Assembly: GCA_023622945.1 (NCBI GenBank)
Contig: JAMNYG010000048.1
Coordinates: 1 to 37,344 of the forward strand
Direction of reading: 5' to 3'
Origin: Bacillota bacterium
GTDB lineage: Bacteria > Bacillota > Clostridia > Acetivibrionales > JAMNYG01
Length of the DNA: 37,344 nucleotides
The translations under genes and the position numbers were made by a program. The first letter of the stretch is position 1. Each line of letters starts with the position of its first letter. Below, piece by piece: positions 24,370-32,461 of this stretch. A model generated the notes under the pieces. It saw only the letters and a program-made list of their open reading frames with translations. It did no database searches and was not told the origin of the DNA.

Positions 24370-26097
24370 TTGAAGAACGCTTTTCGACTGTTGATGTACG
24401 CAAGAAAGTACTGGATCTATCTTATTGCATCCATGATCGCTCTTATTGTGCTGACCGCCACTCAGCTTTTTACTCCCTGGGTAGTCCGGGAACTGGTGGC
24501 AATGGTAACAAGAGAAGACCCTCAGCTTGGATCAAAAGCCGTAATTCTTGCTCTCCTTTTGTGTCTTTCATATCTTGTGCAGGCTTTTTGTCAATATGTG
24601 AGGTCATACTACACCCATTACGCAGCATGGAACTTTGTGTCGGATATGCGCATAAAAATGTACGAACACCTGCAGAAACTGTCATTGAGTTTTTATACCG
24701 ACAAGCAGACAGGCCAGATCATGTCCAGGGTGTCAGAGGATATAAGGACCTTTGAAACCCTTATTGCCCATGCAGCTCCGGATCTGATAATCAATATGCT
24801 CATACTTGTAGGCGTAACAATAGTGCTTTTCAGCATTAATGTATATCTTGCCCTTTTGAGCCTTATAACAATACCGATTCTGCTCTATGCTACCACCACA
24901 TTTTCCAAAAAGATCTTTCCGGCATTTAAGGATTCCCAGCAGGCCATGGCTGAGTTCAATGCCACTCTTCATGACAATATCCAGGGAATAAAGGAAATAC
25001 AGATATTCAACAAGCAGCAGAAAGAATCCAGCAGGGTGGCTCAAAAGTCGGTAAGGCAGGCTCAGACGATGTTGAGAGCGCTGAAATTAAGCGCTGTTTA
25101 TCATCCGTCAGTCCAGTTTTTCAATAACGTGGGTAATGTGCTTGTGATAGGGTTTGGAGGAGTTTTGGCAGCGGCAGGCAAGGTGCCGGTGGAAGATATA
25201 GTTGCTTTCATTCTGTACCTTGGAATGTTCTACGCACCGGTAAATGCCCTTGGAAGGCTTACAGAAGACTTGCAGAATGCTTTGGCCGGTGCTGCCAGGG
25301 CGTTTGAAATAATGGACACCGAACCTGATGTCAAGGAGAAGCCTGGCGCCATTGAACTTGGAAGGGTTAAGGGTGCAATCGAATTTGAAAATGTTTCTTT
25401 CCATTATACCGACAAAGTAGAGGTTTTAAAGAATATCAACCTTGAAATTAAACCCGGGGAGATGGTGGCACTGGTCGGCCCCACAGGTGTCGGCAAAACC
25501 ACGATGGTAAGCCTGCTGGCTCGCTTTTATGATCCTGTGGAAGGCAGCATAAAAATAGACGGAACCGACATAAGGGATGTCACTTTGAAATCTCTCAGGG
25601 ACAACATAAGCATTGTTCTCCAGGATGTTTTCCTTTTCAACGGCACGGTGGCCGAAAACATAGCATACGGTGCCGAGAATGCGACCATGGAAGATATAAT
25701 CAACGCAGCAAAAATAGCTCATGCAGACGAGTTCATTGAGAATCTGCCCGACGGGTATAACACGATTATAGGGGAACGCGGAGTGAAACTGTCAGGAGGG
25801 CAGAAACAGAGGCTGTCCATAGCAAGAGCTGTTCTCAGAAACACCCCCATACTTATACTGGATGAAGCAACCGCTTCGGTGGACGTGGAAACCGAAAAGC
25901 TCATACATGATGCAATCGACCAGGTCGTAAAGGACAGAACCACCATTATCATAGCCCACAGGCTCTCTTCAGTTAAGAAAGCCGATAAGATAGTGGTTCT
26001 TAACGACGGAGTTATTGAAGAGATGGGTACGCACCAGGAACTCCTTGAAAAAGGCGGGCTGTACAGCCACCTTTGCAATATCCAGTTCAAGGAGTGA
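24370..26097 (+). CDS. ABC exporter, homodimer type
   Basis: ABCB-like half-transporter of 575 residues with six membrane helices (about 12-300) and one nucleotide-binding domain in which every catalytic motif is canonical: Walker A GPTGVGKTT (about residue 370), Q-loop LQDVFLFNG, signature LSGGQKQR (474), Walker B LILDEAT with Glu 499 and switch His 530 in IAHRLSS. Unlike the two exporter pairs in this window it has no partner gene, so it should form a homodimer with two active sites. The start is TTG (24370-24372) after AAAGGGGAG. The cyclophilin lipoprotein gene begins 16 bases after its stop, so the two are one operon. Substrate unknown. Confidence 0.94.
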   Translation: MKNAFRLLMYARKYWIYLIASMIALIVLTATQLFTPWVVRELVAMVTREDPQLGSKAVILALLLCLSYLVQAFCQYVRSYYTHYAAWNFVSDMRIKMYEHLQKLSLSFYTDKQTGQIMSRVSEDIRTFETLIAHAAPDLIINMLILVGVTIVLFSINVYLALLSLITIPILLYATTTFSKKIFPAFKDSQQAMAEFNATLHDNIQGIKEIQIFNKQQKESSRVAQKSVRQAQTMLRALKLSAVYHPSVQFFNNVGNVLVIGFGGVLAAAGKVPVEDIVAFILYLGMFYAPVNALGRLTEDLQNALAGAARAFEIMDTEPDVKEKPGAIELGRVKGAIEFENVSFHYTDKVEVLKNINLEIKPGEMVALVGPTGVGKTTMVSLLARFYDPVEGSIKIDGTDIRDVTLKSLRDNISIVLQDVFLFNGTVAENIAYGAENATMEDIINAAKIAHADEFIENLPDGYNTIIGERGVKLSGGQKQRLSIARAVLRNTPILILDEATASVDVETEKLIHDAIDQVVKDRTTIIIAHRLSSVKKADKIVVLNDGVIEEMGTHQELLEKGGLYSHLCNIQFKE

Positions 26098-26113
26098 GGG
26101 AGGCATTGACTTA

Positions 26114-26881
26114 TTGAAAATCAAAATTAAAGTATCGTTGATTTTGCTGGCATGCATGGTTTTCATTTTTACCGCAGGATGCGCCAAAGAAGATTCGGGA
26201 CAGGGAATTTTAAAAGAAAGAGATAACTATGAGGCAAATATGGGCTCAACAGGAACTCGGAATAATGATGCCGGGAAGAATGAAGAGGGGAACACAGGCA
26301 ATCAAGGTAATGAAGATATTAAAGGACAGGAGGACGGAAACTCAGCAGAGAAAGGTGCCAACCCTGTGGTGACGATCGAGATGCAAAACGGAGATAAAAT
26401 TAAAGTAGAGCTTTACCCGGATGTAGCCCCTAACACCGTAAGGAATTTTATTTCTCTTGTACGGAAAGGGTTTTATGACGGCCTGGTGTTCCACAGAGTT
26501 GTAGACGGTTTCGTGATACAGGGAGGAGATCCTGAAGGAACCGGAACAGGCGGACCCGGTTATTTCATAAGAGGAGAATTTAAGGCTAACGGTTTTGAAA
26601 ATGATTTAAAGCACACCAGGGGTGTCATATCCATGGCAAGATACCCGGAAAACTTTGATTCCGCAGGTTCCCAATTCTTTATCCTGGTTGAGGACCAGCC
26701 TCATCTTGACGGAGAATATGCAGCATTCGGCAAGGTTACAGAAGGGATGGAAGTGGTGGACAGAATCTCCGGGGTAAAAACCGACATGTTCGACAGACCC
26801 GTTGAAGACCAGGTTATAAAGAAGATGACGGTGGAATTGTTCGGTCAGGAATATGAGGAGCCGGAGAAGGTGGAATTTTAA
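26114..26881 (+). CDS. Cyclophilin-type peptidyl-prolyl isomerase lipoprotein
   Basis: A 255-residue extracytoplasmic foldase. It has a lipoprotein signal peptide (KIKIKVSLILLACMVFIF then lipobox TAGC, Cys about residue 21), a hydrophilic Asn/Gly/Glu-rich linker (about 25-90), and a complete cyclophilin domain (about 95-240): VFHRVVDGFVIQGGDPEGTG with the catalytic Arg, then MARYPENFDSAGSQFFILV and GEYAAFGKVTEGM. Start: TTG at 26114, ten bases after GAGGGAGG, beginning a standard signal peptide; upstream in-frame codons overlap the ABC gene and are not needed. Being cotranscribed with the ABC exporter suggests a role in folding exported proteins, though the link is only positional. Confidence 0.9.
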   Translation: MKIKIKVSLILLACMVFIFTAGCAKEDSGQGILKERDNYEANMGSTGTRNNDAGKNEEGNTGNQGNEDIKGQEDGNSAEKGANPVVTIEMQNGDKIKVELYPDVAPNTVRNFISLVRKGFYDGLVFHRVVDGFVIQGGDPEGTGTGGPGYFIRGEFKANGFENDLKHTRGVISMARYPENFDSAGSQFFILVEDQPHLDGEYAAFGKVTEGMEVVDRISGVKTDMFDRPVEDQVIKKMTVELFGQEYEEPEKVEF

Positions 26882-26920
26882 TAAGATAATAATTAATATT
26901 TTGTAATAAGATAATAGTAA
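26880..26920 (+). repeat. 25-bp-period AT-rich duplication after the cyclophilin gene
   Basis: AATAAGATAATA occurs at 26880 and again at 26905, overlapping the stop codon of the gene. Short and AT-rich, so individually weak. Confidence 0.55.
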
Positions 26921-26933
26921 AAAAACAATAAAT

Positions 26934-26981
26934 GGGAGGTTTCACAGGACTTAATATGCTGTGATGAACCTCCCGTTTTTA
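26934..26981 (+). terminator. Terminator of the ABC exporter-cyclophilin operon
   Basis: GGGAGGTT (26934-26941) pairs with AACCTCCC (26967-26974), stacked on TCACAG/CTGTGA inside, followed by GTTTTTA. Confidence 0.9.
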
Positions 26982-27078
26982 CGCTAAGAAGACCTGATAA
27001 TGCTTTTGTTGTTTTTGCTGATGTTTATTCAAGGTTTAGTTAACGTCCCGCCACATGAATGCCTGACAGCCCATGGGC

Positions 27079-28479
27079 TTAGGAATTCTCAACGCGTTCC
27101 AGTATCTTTCTGGCAACATAAACGCCGCTGGCGCCTGCCTGGGACAGTCCCCTCGTGATTCCTGCCCCGTCCCCTATGGCAAACATGTTCTTCAGTTTGG
27201 TTTCCAGTTGGTTTGTAAGCTCCAGCCTTGAACTGTAGAATTTCACTTCCACCCCGTAAAGCAGGGTATCGTAATTGGCCGTTCCCGGGGCTATTTTATC
27301 CAGGGCGTATATCATTTCAATGATGTTATCCAGGTGTCTCTTTGTCAGTACGAGGCTCAGATCGCCCGGGGTGGCCTTCATTGTCGGTTTGACAAAGCTC
27401 TGGCTAAGCCGGTGTTCATTGGTCCTCATTCCCTTTATCAGGTCACCGAACCTCTGTACAAGGACTCCACCCCCCAGCATGTTGGAAAGTGACGCTATGC
27501 TTTTACCGTATTGGTAAGGCTCATTGAAGGGATGGGTAAACCTGTTGCTTACAAGCAGCGCAAAGTTTGTGTTTTCGCTTCTCAATGAAGGATCGGTATA
27601 GCTGTGTCCGTTGACCGTAACTATTCCGTCCACGTTCTCTGAAACCACATATCCGTAAGGATTCATGCAGAAAGTTCTTACAACGTCTCCGTATTGCTTT
27701 GTCCTGTACAAAAGCTTTGCCTCATATACCACGCTGGTGATATGTTCGAAAACTTTGGCCGGAAGCTCAACTCTCACACCTATGTCAACCTGGTTGTTTA
27801 TGAGGTTGAGTCCAAGGTCCTTGCACTGCTGGGCAAACCATTCCGCTCCTGACCGTCCGGGAGCGGCTATCAGGTATGTGCATTGTATTTCAATGCCTTT
27901 TGAGGTTTCAAGCCTGTAACCGTGGTCATCGGGAACTATACGAGTTACCTGGGTATTGCACAAAATCTCTATACGCTGGTTCAGGTATTCGTACAGCCTC
28001 TCTAATATCTGTATATTATTTTCGGTCCCCAGATGTTTAACGCTGGCATGAAGCAGGTGGAGGTCGTTTTCCAGAGCCTTTTTTTCGATTTCTGCCGCCT
28101 TTTCGGTATATGTTGAAAACAATTGGCTTGTAGCGCCGAATTTCACATTTATGCTGTCTACGTAGTTAATCAGTTCCATTACTTCACTGTCATCAATGTA
28201 ATCGTTCAGCCATCCTCCGAATTGGGTGGTGAAGTTAAATTTACCGTCAGAAAAGGCACCTGCCCCGCCAAAACCCCGCATAATGCTGCAGGGCTTGCAC
28301 TTGATGCAATCCTTTTTCTTATGTTCCATCATAGGGCATTTTCTGTTGTAGATATTGTTACCCTGTTCAATCATAATAACATTCAGTTCAGGATTTGAGG
28401 TTATCAGCTCATAGCCTGCGAATATTCCCGCGGTACCTCCGCCGATAATGGCTACATCGTATGTTTTACTGTTTTTCAA
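27079..28479 (-). CDS. Uncharacterised FAD-dependent dehydrogenase (COG2509 type)
   Basis: A 466-residue flavoprotein. The N-terminal dinucleotide-binding motif is VAIIGGGTAGIFAGYEL (about residues 9-25), followed by an acidic strand end (IMIEQG). A Cys-rich stretch, CPMMEHKKKDCIKCKPC (about 49-65), precedes MRGFGGAGAFSDGK, a motif typical of this family. The C-terminal FAD motif is MFAIGDGAGITRGLSQAGASG (MFAIGDGAG near residue 434). Family members are widespread in anaerobes, some partly resembling geranylgeranyl-reductase-like oxidoreductases; the substrate is not known. The start is TTG (28477-28479) after GGAGTGAG on the minus strand. Monocistronic; divergent from xpt. Confidence 0.9.
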   Translation of the reverse strand: MKNSKTYDVAIIGGGTAGIFAGYELITSNPELNVIMIEQGNNIYNRKCPMMEHKKKDCIKCKPCSIMRGFGGAGAFSDGKFNFTTQFGGWLNDYIDDSEVMELINYVDSINVKFGATSQLFSTYTEKAAEIEKKALENDLHLLHASVKHLGTENNIQILERLYEYLNQRIEILCNTQVTRIVPDDHGYRLETSKGIEIQCTYLIAAPGRSGAEWFAQQCKDLGLNLINNQVDIGVRVELPAKVFEHITSVVYEAKLLYRTKQYGDVVRTFCMNPYGYVVSENVDGIVTVNGHSYTDPSLRSENTNFALLVSNRFTHPFNEPYQYGKSIASLSNMLGGGVLVQRFGDLIKGMRTNEHRLSQSFVKPTMKATPGDLSLVLTKRHLDNIIEMIYALDKIAPGTANYDTLLYGVEVKFYSSRLELTNQLETKLKNMFAIGDGAGITRGLSQAGASGVYVARKILERVENS

Positions 28480-28604
28480 CTTATTCTCACTCCAAAAATC
28501 ATATTCTGGGACAACAACATATTATACTAAGACTGATGTTTAAGTTCAATGTCTTAATAAAGAATAATAAAGCAAGGGCTTCCTATTCTTAAAATCCATA
28601 CGTC

Positions 28605-28633
28605 TTGATTTTTCCACACATAAAATGTAAAAT
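28605..28633 (+). promoter_or_regulatory. Promoter of xpt
   Basis: TTGATT at 28605-28610 and TAAAAT at 28628-28633, 17 bases apart. Transcription would start just before the PurBox-like operator. Confidence 0.65.
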
Positions 28634-28645
28634 TACCTTATTAAG

Positions 28646-28686
28646 AAAACCGAACATTATCGATGAAATTTAAAATAATGTTCGAC
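28646..28686 (+). promoter_or_regulatory. PurBox-like operator in front of xpt
   Basis: AAAACCGAACATT (28647-28659) matches the PurR box pattern AWWWCCGAACWWT known from Bacillus. It is mirrored by AATGTTCG (28677-28684), so CGAACATTAT and ATAATGTTCG form a perfect inverted repeat with a 14-base gap. The site lies just downstream of the promoter, where a bound repressor would block elongation. A PurR gene is not in the window. Confidence 0.65.
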
Positions 28687-28781
28687 CTGGTTGCTGCATA
28701 TATATGAAGGAGATTCCTTTTCGATATATAATGTTTCCGAAGTATAACATTTTATGCCATGAAGGGAGTGAGATACCGAAC

Positions 28782-29351
28782 ATGGACCTTTTGAAGCAAA
28801 GAATACTTAAGGAAGGAAAGATCATGGGAAATGACATCCTGCAGGTTGACAGCTTCCTGAATCATCAGATAGATGTGGATCTTTTCAATAAAATAGGCAG
28901 GGAGTTTTACAGGTACTTTGGAGGAGAAAAAATATCCAAAATTCTTACAATAGAAGCCTCAGGCATTGGAATTGCGTGCATCACGGCCCAGTATTTCAAT
29001 GTACCGGTGGTATTTGCAAAGAAGGTTGACACCAAAAGTCTGAACAGGAACGCTTATGAGAGCGAGGTTTACTCCCTTACCAAAGGCAAGGGATATAAAA
29101 TAAGGGTGACAAAGGATTACATAAGTCCCGGCGAAAAAATCCTTATCATTGATGATTTTCTTGCCAACGGCAACTCGGTAATGGGACTCATTGATATAAT
29201 TAAAGCTGCCGGTGCCGAACTGGCAGGTGTGGGCATTGTCATAGAAAAGGGGTTTCAAAGAGGGGGAAAAATGCTTCGCGGCATGGGCATCAAGCTTTAC
29301 TCACTGGTAACCATAGATTCCATGGAATCCGGCAAGATTTCCTTCGCATGA
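28782..29351 (+). CDS. xpt: Xanthine phosphoribosyltransferase
   Basis: Purine-salvage enzyme that makes XMP from xanthine and PRPP. The 189-residue product has the expected length. Features: the N-terminal MDLLKQRILKEGKIMGNDIL, ILTIEASGIGIACITAQYF (xanthine-enzyme segment), VVFAKK, and the PRPP loop ILIIDDFLANGNSVMGLIDI (about residues 120-139). ATG 28782 is chosen because it coincides with the conserved family start and has GGGAGTGAG upstream; the longer open frame from 28704 overlaps untranslated leader. Control is probably by PurR-type repression through the inverted repeat at 28651-28684 rather than by a purine riboswitch, which I looked for and did not find. Confidence 0.95.
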   Translation: MDLLKQRILKEGKIMGNDILQVDSFLNHQIDVDLFNKIGREFYRYFGGEKISKILTIEASGIGIACITAQYFNVPVVFAKKVDTKSLNRNAYESEVYSLTKGKGYKIRVTKDYISPGEKILIIDDFLANGNSVMGLIDIIKAAGAELAGVGIVIEKGFQRGGKMLRGMGIKLYSLVTIDSMESGKISFA

Positions 29352-29395
29352 CGCCATAAAATTTCCTTAGTTTCGGTTTCAAGCGGTAATAAGGT

Positions 29396-29424
29396 TTGAC
29401 ATGTAGAATAATGTAGTCTAAAAT
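29396..29424 (+). promoter_or_regulatory. Promoter of the LacI-family regulator gene
   Basis: TTGACA at 29396-29401 and TAAAAT at 29419-29424, 17 bases apart; near consensus. Confidence 0.75.
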
Positions 29425-29433
29425 ATCATTGAA

Positions 29434-29447
29434 TTTATACGTATAAA
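29434..29447 (+). promoter_or_regulatory. Palindromic operator, copy 1 (LacI gene leader)
   Basis: A perfect 14-bp palindrome, TTTATACGTATAAA, with the central CG usual for LacI-family operators. It lies about 10 bases after the -10 box of the regulator's own gene, which suggests autorepression. The core TTATACGTATAA recurs at 30632-30643. Confidence 0.75.
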
Positions 29448-29472
29448 TAACCAAAAAGTATCGGGGGTATCA

Positions 29473-30483
29473 ATGGATAAGCCCAAAAGAGTGTCAAGCA
29501 AGGATGTGGCCAGGGAAGCGGGGGTTTCTCAGGCAACAGTATCATATGTTCTGAATAATGTTAAAGGGGTAAGCATAAAGCCCGAAACAAGGGAGGCTGT
29601 CCTGCTTGCTGCGCGCAAGCTGAATTACCACCCCAATCTGATTGCCCGAAGCATGAGGCTTAAGAAGTCCATGTCTATAGGAGTGGTGTCGGACAAGAAC
29701 GTCTCCAACCTCCTGTTTATGACCATACTCCAGGGGGTGAAGGATGCCCTCATGCCGAGAAATTACTCCATAACCTTGTGCCTTAGCAAGTCCTATGACA
29801 TAGAAAACTCCGAGCATATCAAATATTACAGTTCCAATCGGATAGACGGGATACTCTTTGTATATGCAGACATACCTGATGAACATCTGGCGTACCTGGT
29901 AGACAATGGGATTCCTTTTGTTATGATACACTCCGATATGAAGGATGACATGGCAAACGTGGTGAAAACCGACATGACCAACGCCATGGACAATGCCTTA
30001 AGATACCTTCGGGGAAAAGGGGTAGAACGGGTAACATATCTTAATTCAGGCAGTGGCGACAAATGGGACAGAAGGTATCATGAATATACCAGAGCCATCG
30101 AAAGAATGGACAGTCCTTTTGCTGAAAGCAACATTTTGACTGTTCCCCGGGGAGAAGAAAAGGTTGAGGAAACCGTTTACAATTTCCTGTCTTCGATGGG
30201 ATCCATGCCCGGGGCTATGTTTTGCGACACTACTGGTCTTGCCTTCCGGGTATTGAGAGAGGCTGCCAGACTGGGAATCAAAATACCGTCGGAGCTTTCT
30301 GTTATAGCCATCGGTACATCCAGGTTCTCTTCCCTGGCGTATCCTTCCCTTTCGGCAATTGAGGCACCGCTGTACGAAATGGGGCGTACGGGAGCCGAAA
30401 TGCTGCTGGACATTATGAATAATTCTGTCAGCAACAGCGTTGTTGTCCTTGAATGGGAATTTAACCGGCGGGAATCCTGCTGA
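29473..30483 (+). CDS. LacI-family transcriptional regulator
   Basis: A 336-residue DNA-binding repressor/activator. The N-terminal helix-turn-helix is textbook: SSKDVAREAGVSQATVSYVL (about residues 8-27) followed by the hinge segment LNYHPNLIARSMRLKKS. The remainder (about 62-335) is a periplasmic-binding-protein-like effector domain (IGVVSDKNVSNLLFMTILQG, DGILFVYADIPDEHL, LSVIAIGTSRFSSLAYPSLS). Its ligand is unknown; sugars or nucleosides are usual. The ATG follows a GGGGGT ribosome binding site. The same palindrome stands in its own leader and before the downstream exporter operon, so it is probably autoregulated and controls export. A short GGGTA/TACCC hairpin with TTTTA at 30613-30630 follows the gene. 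Confidence 0.94.
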   Translation: MDKPKRVSSKDVAREAGVSQATVSYVLNNVKGVSIKPETREAVLLAARKLNYHPNLIARSMRLKKSMSIGVVSDKNVSNLLFMTILQGVKDALMPRNYSITLCLSKSYDIENSEHIKYYSSNRIDGILFVYADIPDEHLAYLVDNGIPFVMIHSDMKDDMANVVKTDMTNAMDNALRYLRGKGVERVTYLNSGSGDKWDRRYHEYTRAIERMDSPFAESNILTVPRGEEKVEETVYNFLSSMGSMPGAMFCDTTGLAFRVLREAARLGIKIPSELSVIAIGTSRFSSLAYPSLSAIEAPLYEMGRTGAEMLLDIMNNSVSNSVVVLEWEFNRRESC

Positions 30484-30612
30484 CATGTTAAGCATATGGT
30501 CAGAAGGCAAGGTGAAATATAAGGTCCTGGCAGAATGGGGCTGAACAATTACATACATGGTCTCTTGCGAAACAGCTGCATAGATGGTCTTTCATTAAAT
30601 TTGTGCGAGGAG

Positions 30613-30630
30613 GGTAAATATACCCTTTTA
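30613..30630 (+). terminator. Possible weak terminator after the LacI gene
   Basis: GGGTA (30613-30617) and TACCC (30622-30626) flank a 4-base loop and are followed by TTTTA. A short stem, so partial read-through into the ABC genes is likely. Confidence 0.4.
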
Positions 30631-30631
30631 C

Positions 30632-30643
30632 TTATACGTATAA
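30632..30643 (+). promoter_or_regulatory. Palindromic operator, copy 2 (before ABC pair B)
   Basis: TTATACGTATAA, identical to the 12-bp core of the palindrome in the LacI gene leader (29435-29446). It sits 55 bases before the first ABC gene; the promoter it would control was not resolved with confidence. Confidence 0.75.
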
Positions 30644-30697
30644 ATTCATTTCAGGCCGTAATATAAAATCGCACCAACATACGCAGGAGGGGTTGAA

Positions 30698-32461
30698 TTG
30701 GTTAAAAAGTGGATTTTTCAGGAATTTGTGATGAAAAATATAGGCAAGTATTTTATAGGGATTTCTGCGCTTGTGCTGTCATGTATCATAAGCCTGGCCC
30801 TTCCCAAAATGCTTGGTTACATAATCGACAGCCTGCAGACCCTTTCCAGGACCCAGGATGAAATTTTCTGGCTTGCTTTTTTAATGCTTGCCCTGTCGGT
30901 GGTTCTTTTCGGGCTGAAATTTTTATGGAGACACATGATAATGGGAAGGTCCAGGGACCTGGAGTGCTTTTTGAGGGCCAAGCTGTTTGCTCATCTTCAG
31001 ACGCTCCCGATGAAATTTTTCAATAACAGGAAGACGGGAGATTTGATGGCATATGCCATTAACGACCTACATGCCATAAGGGCTTCCTTTGCCTTTGGAC
31101 TTGTCAATCTTATTGACGGGGTTATTATAAATTTTGCATCCCTTTTTATAATGGTAAGGACAATTAATCCTGTCCTAACTCTCATTGCCCTGGGACCTGT
31201 AATCTTCTCGGTGTTTTTAATAGCAAAGATGAGAAAAAAAATCCGTGGCAAATTCACTGATGTACAGGAAGCTTTTGCAAGCCTGTCCGACAAAATTCAG
31301 GAAAACATATCCGGAATCAGGGTTGTAAAGGCATTTGTCCAGGATGAAAACGAGATAAGAAAGCTTGCTGATGAGAGCAAGCGCAGGATGGATGTATATA
31401 TGGACTATGTGAAGTTTTCTTCAATTCTGGGTCCTGCCGTAGAAGTATCATTCGGAGTAAGCTACGCCCTTGTCATTATCTTTGGAAGCACTTTTGTAAC
31501 AAGGGGCCTGATTTCATTAGGAGACTTTATAGCTTTCAACTCTTACCTGATGCTGATGACAAGGCCGATTACCCACATAAGCAGGGTTGTTGAAATCTGG
31601 CAACGCTCAATGGCTTCAATGAAGCGTTTGGATGAGATATTCATTGAGAAATCGGATATAGTGGATGAAAATCCTACGTTTGATAAGGACAGATTTAAAG
31701 GCAGCATAAGCATAAGAAATCTTACATTTTCATACCCGGGGTCAAAAACAGAAGTCCTGAAGGATATAAACATAGATCTGGATGCGGGCAAAACCCTTGC
31801 TATCATAGGAATGACGGGGAGCGGAAAGACAACAATTGCCAATCTGCTGCTCAGGCTGTACAAAGTGGAGCGCGGAAAAATATTCATAGACGGAACCGAC
31901 ATAAACGATATCCCTCTTGCTACGTTAAGAGAGAACATAGGTTATGTTCCCCAGGATAATTTTCTTTTTTCAGCGTCCATTAAGGACAACATAAGCTTCT
32001 TCACACCGAAGTATTCCCAGGAACAGATTGAAGAAGCTGCAAAAATGGCAAGCGTATACGATAATATAATAGAATTCCCGGACAAGTTTGAAACCGTGGT
32101 GGGAGAGAGAGGAATAACCCTTTCAGGAGGGCAGAAGCAAAGGGTTTCCATATCCAGGGCTATCATTAAGGATCCTTCCATACTGATACTTGATGACAGC
32201 CTTTCTGCGGTTGATACCAAAACCGAAGAAGAAATTCTCACCAATATAAAGGAGATCCTCAAAGGAAGGACGGGTATAATAATCGCCCATAGGATTTCCA
32301 CCATCAAACATGCCGATGAGATAATTGTTCTGGAACGGGGCAGGATTGTTGAAAGAGGAACGCATAATGAACTCTTGGAGCTCAAGGGAAGATATTACAG
32401 GCTGTATTGTATGCAAATGGCCGAGAGTAATCTGGAGGCTATGGAGGAGTCGATGGTATGA
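30698..32461 (+). CDS. ABC exporter subunit, pair B first gene (degenerate Walker B)
   Basis: ABCB-like half-transporter of 587 residues, six membrane helices (about 18-300) and one nucleotide-binding domain. Walker A is GMTGSGKTT (about residue 371), Q-loop VPQDNFLFSA, signature LSGGQKQR (475). Walker B reads LILDDSLSAVD: the catalytic Glu is replaced by Asp at about 500, while the switch His (531, IAHRIST) is kept. This substitution is the classic mark of the degenerate subunit in heterodimeric exporters. The start is TTG (30698) five bases after AGGAGGGG. The stop overlaps the next gene's ATG by four bases, so the subunits are translationally coupled. Likely controlled by the upstream LacI-type regulator. 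Substrate unknown. Confidence 0.94.
   Translation: MVKKWIFQEFVMKNIGKYFIGISALVLSCIISLALPKMLGYIIDSLQTLSRTQDEIFWLAFLMLALSVVLFGLKFLWRHMIMGRSRDLECFLRAKLFAHLQTLPMKFFNNRKTGDLMAYAINDLHAIRASFAFGLVNLIDGVIINFASLFIMVRTINPVLTLIALGPVIFSVFLIAKMRKKIRGKFTDVQEAFASLSDKIQENISGIRVVKAFVQDENEIRKLADESKRRMDVYMDYVKFSSILGPAVEVSFGVSYALVIIFGSTFVTRGLISLGDFIAFNSYLMLMTRPITHISRVVEIWQRSMASMKRLDEIFIEKSDIVDENPTFDKDRFKGSISIRNLTFSYPGSKTEVLKDINIDLDAGKTLAIIGMTGSGKTTIANLLLRLYKVERGKIFIDGTDINDIPLATLRENIGYVPQDNFLFSASIKDNISFFTPKYSQEQIEEAAKMASVYDNIIEFPDKFETVVGERGITLSGGQKQRVSISRAIIKDPSILILDDSLSAVDTKTEEEILTNIKEILKGRTGIIIAHRISTIKHADEIIVLERGRIVERGTHNELLELKGRYYRLYCMQMAESNLEAMEESMV

Noticed and set aside
28480-28781. Possible guanine riboswitch before xpt
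   Set aside because: I looked for the conserved purine-aptamer core and paired loops and did not find them; the visible inverted repeat fits a protein operator.
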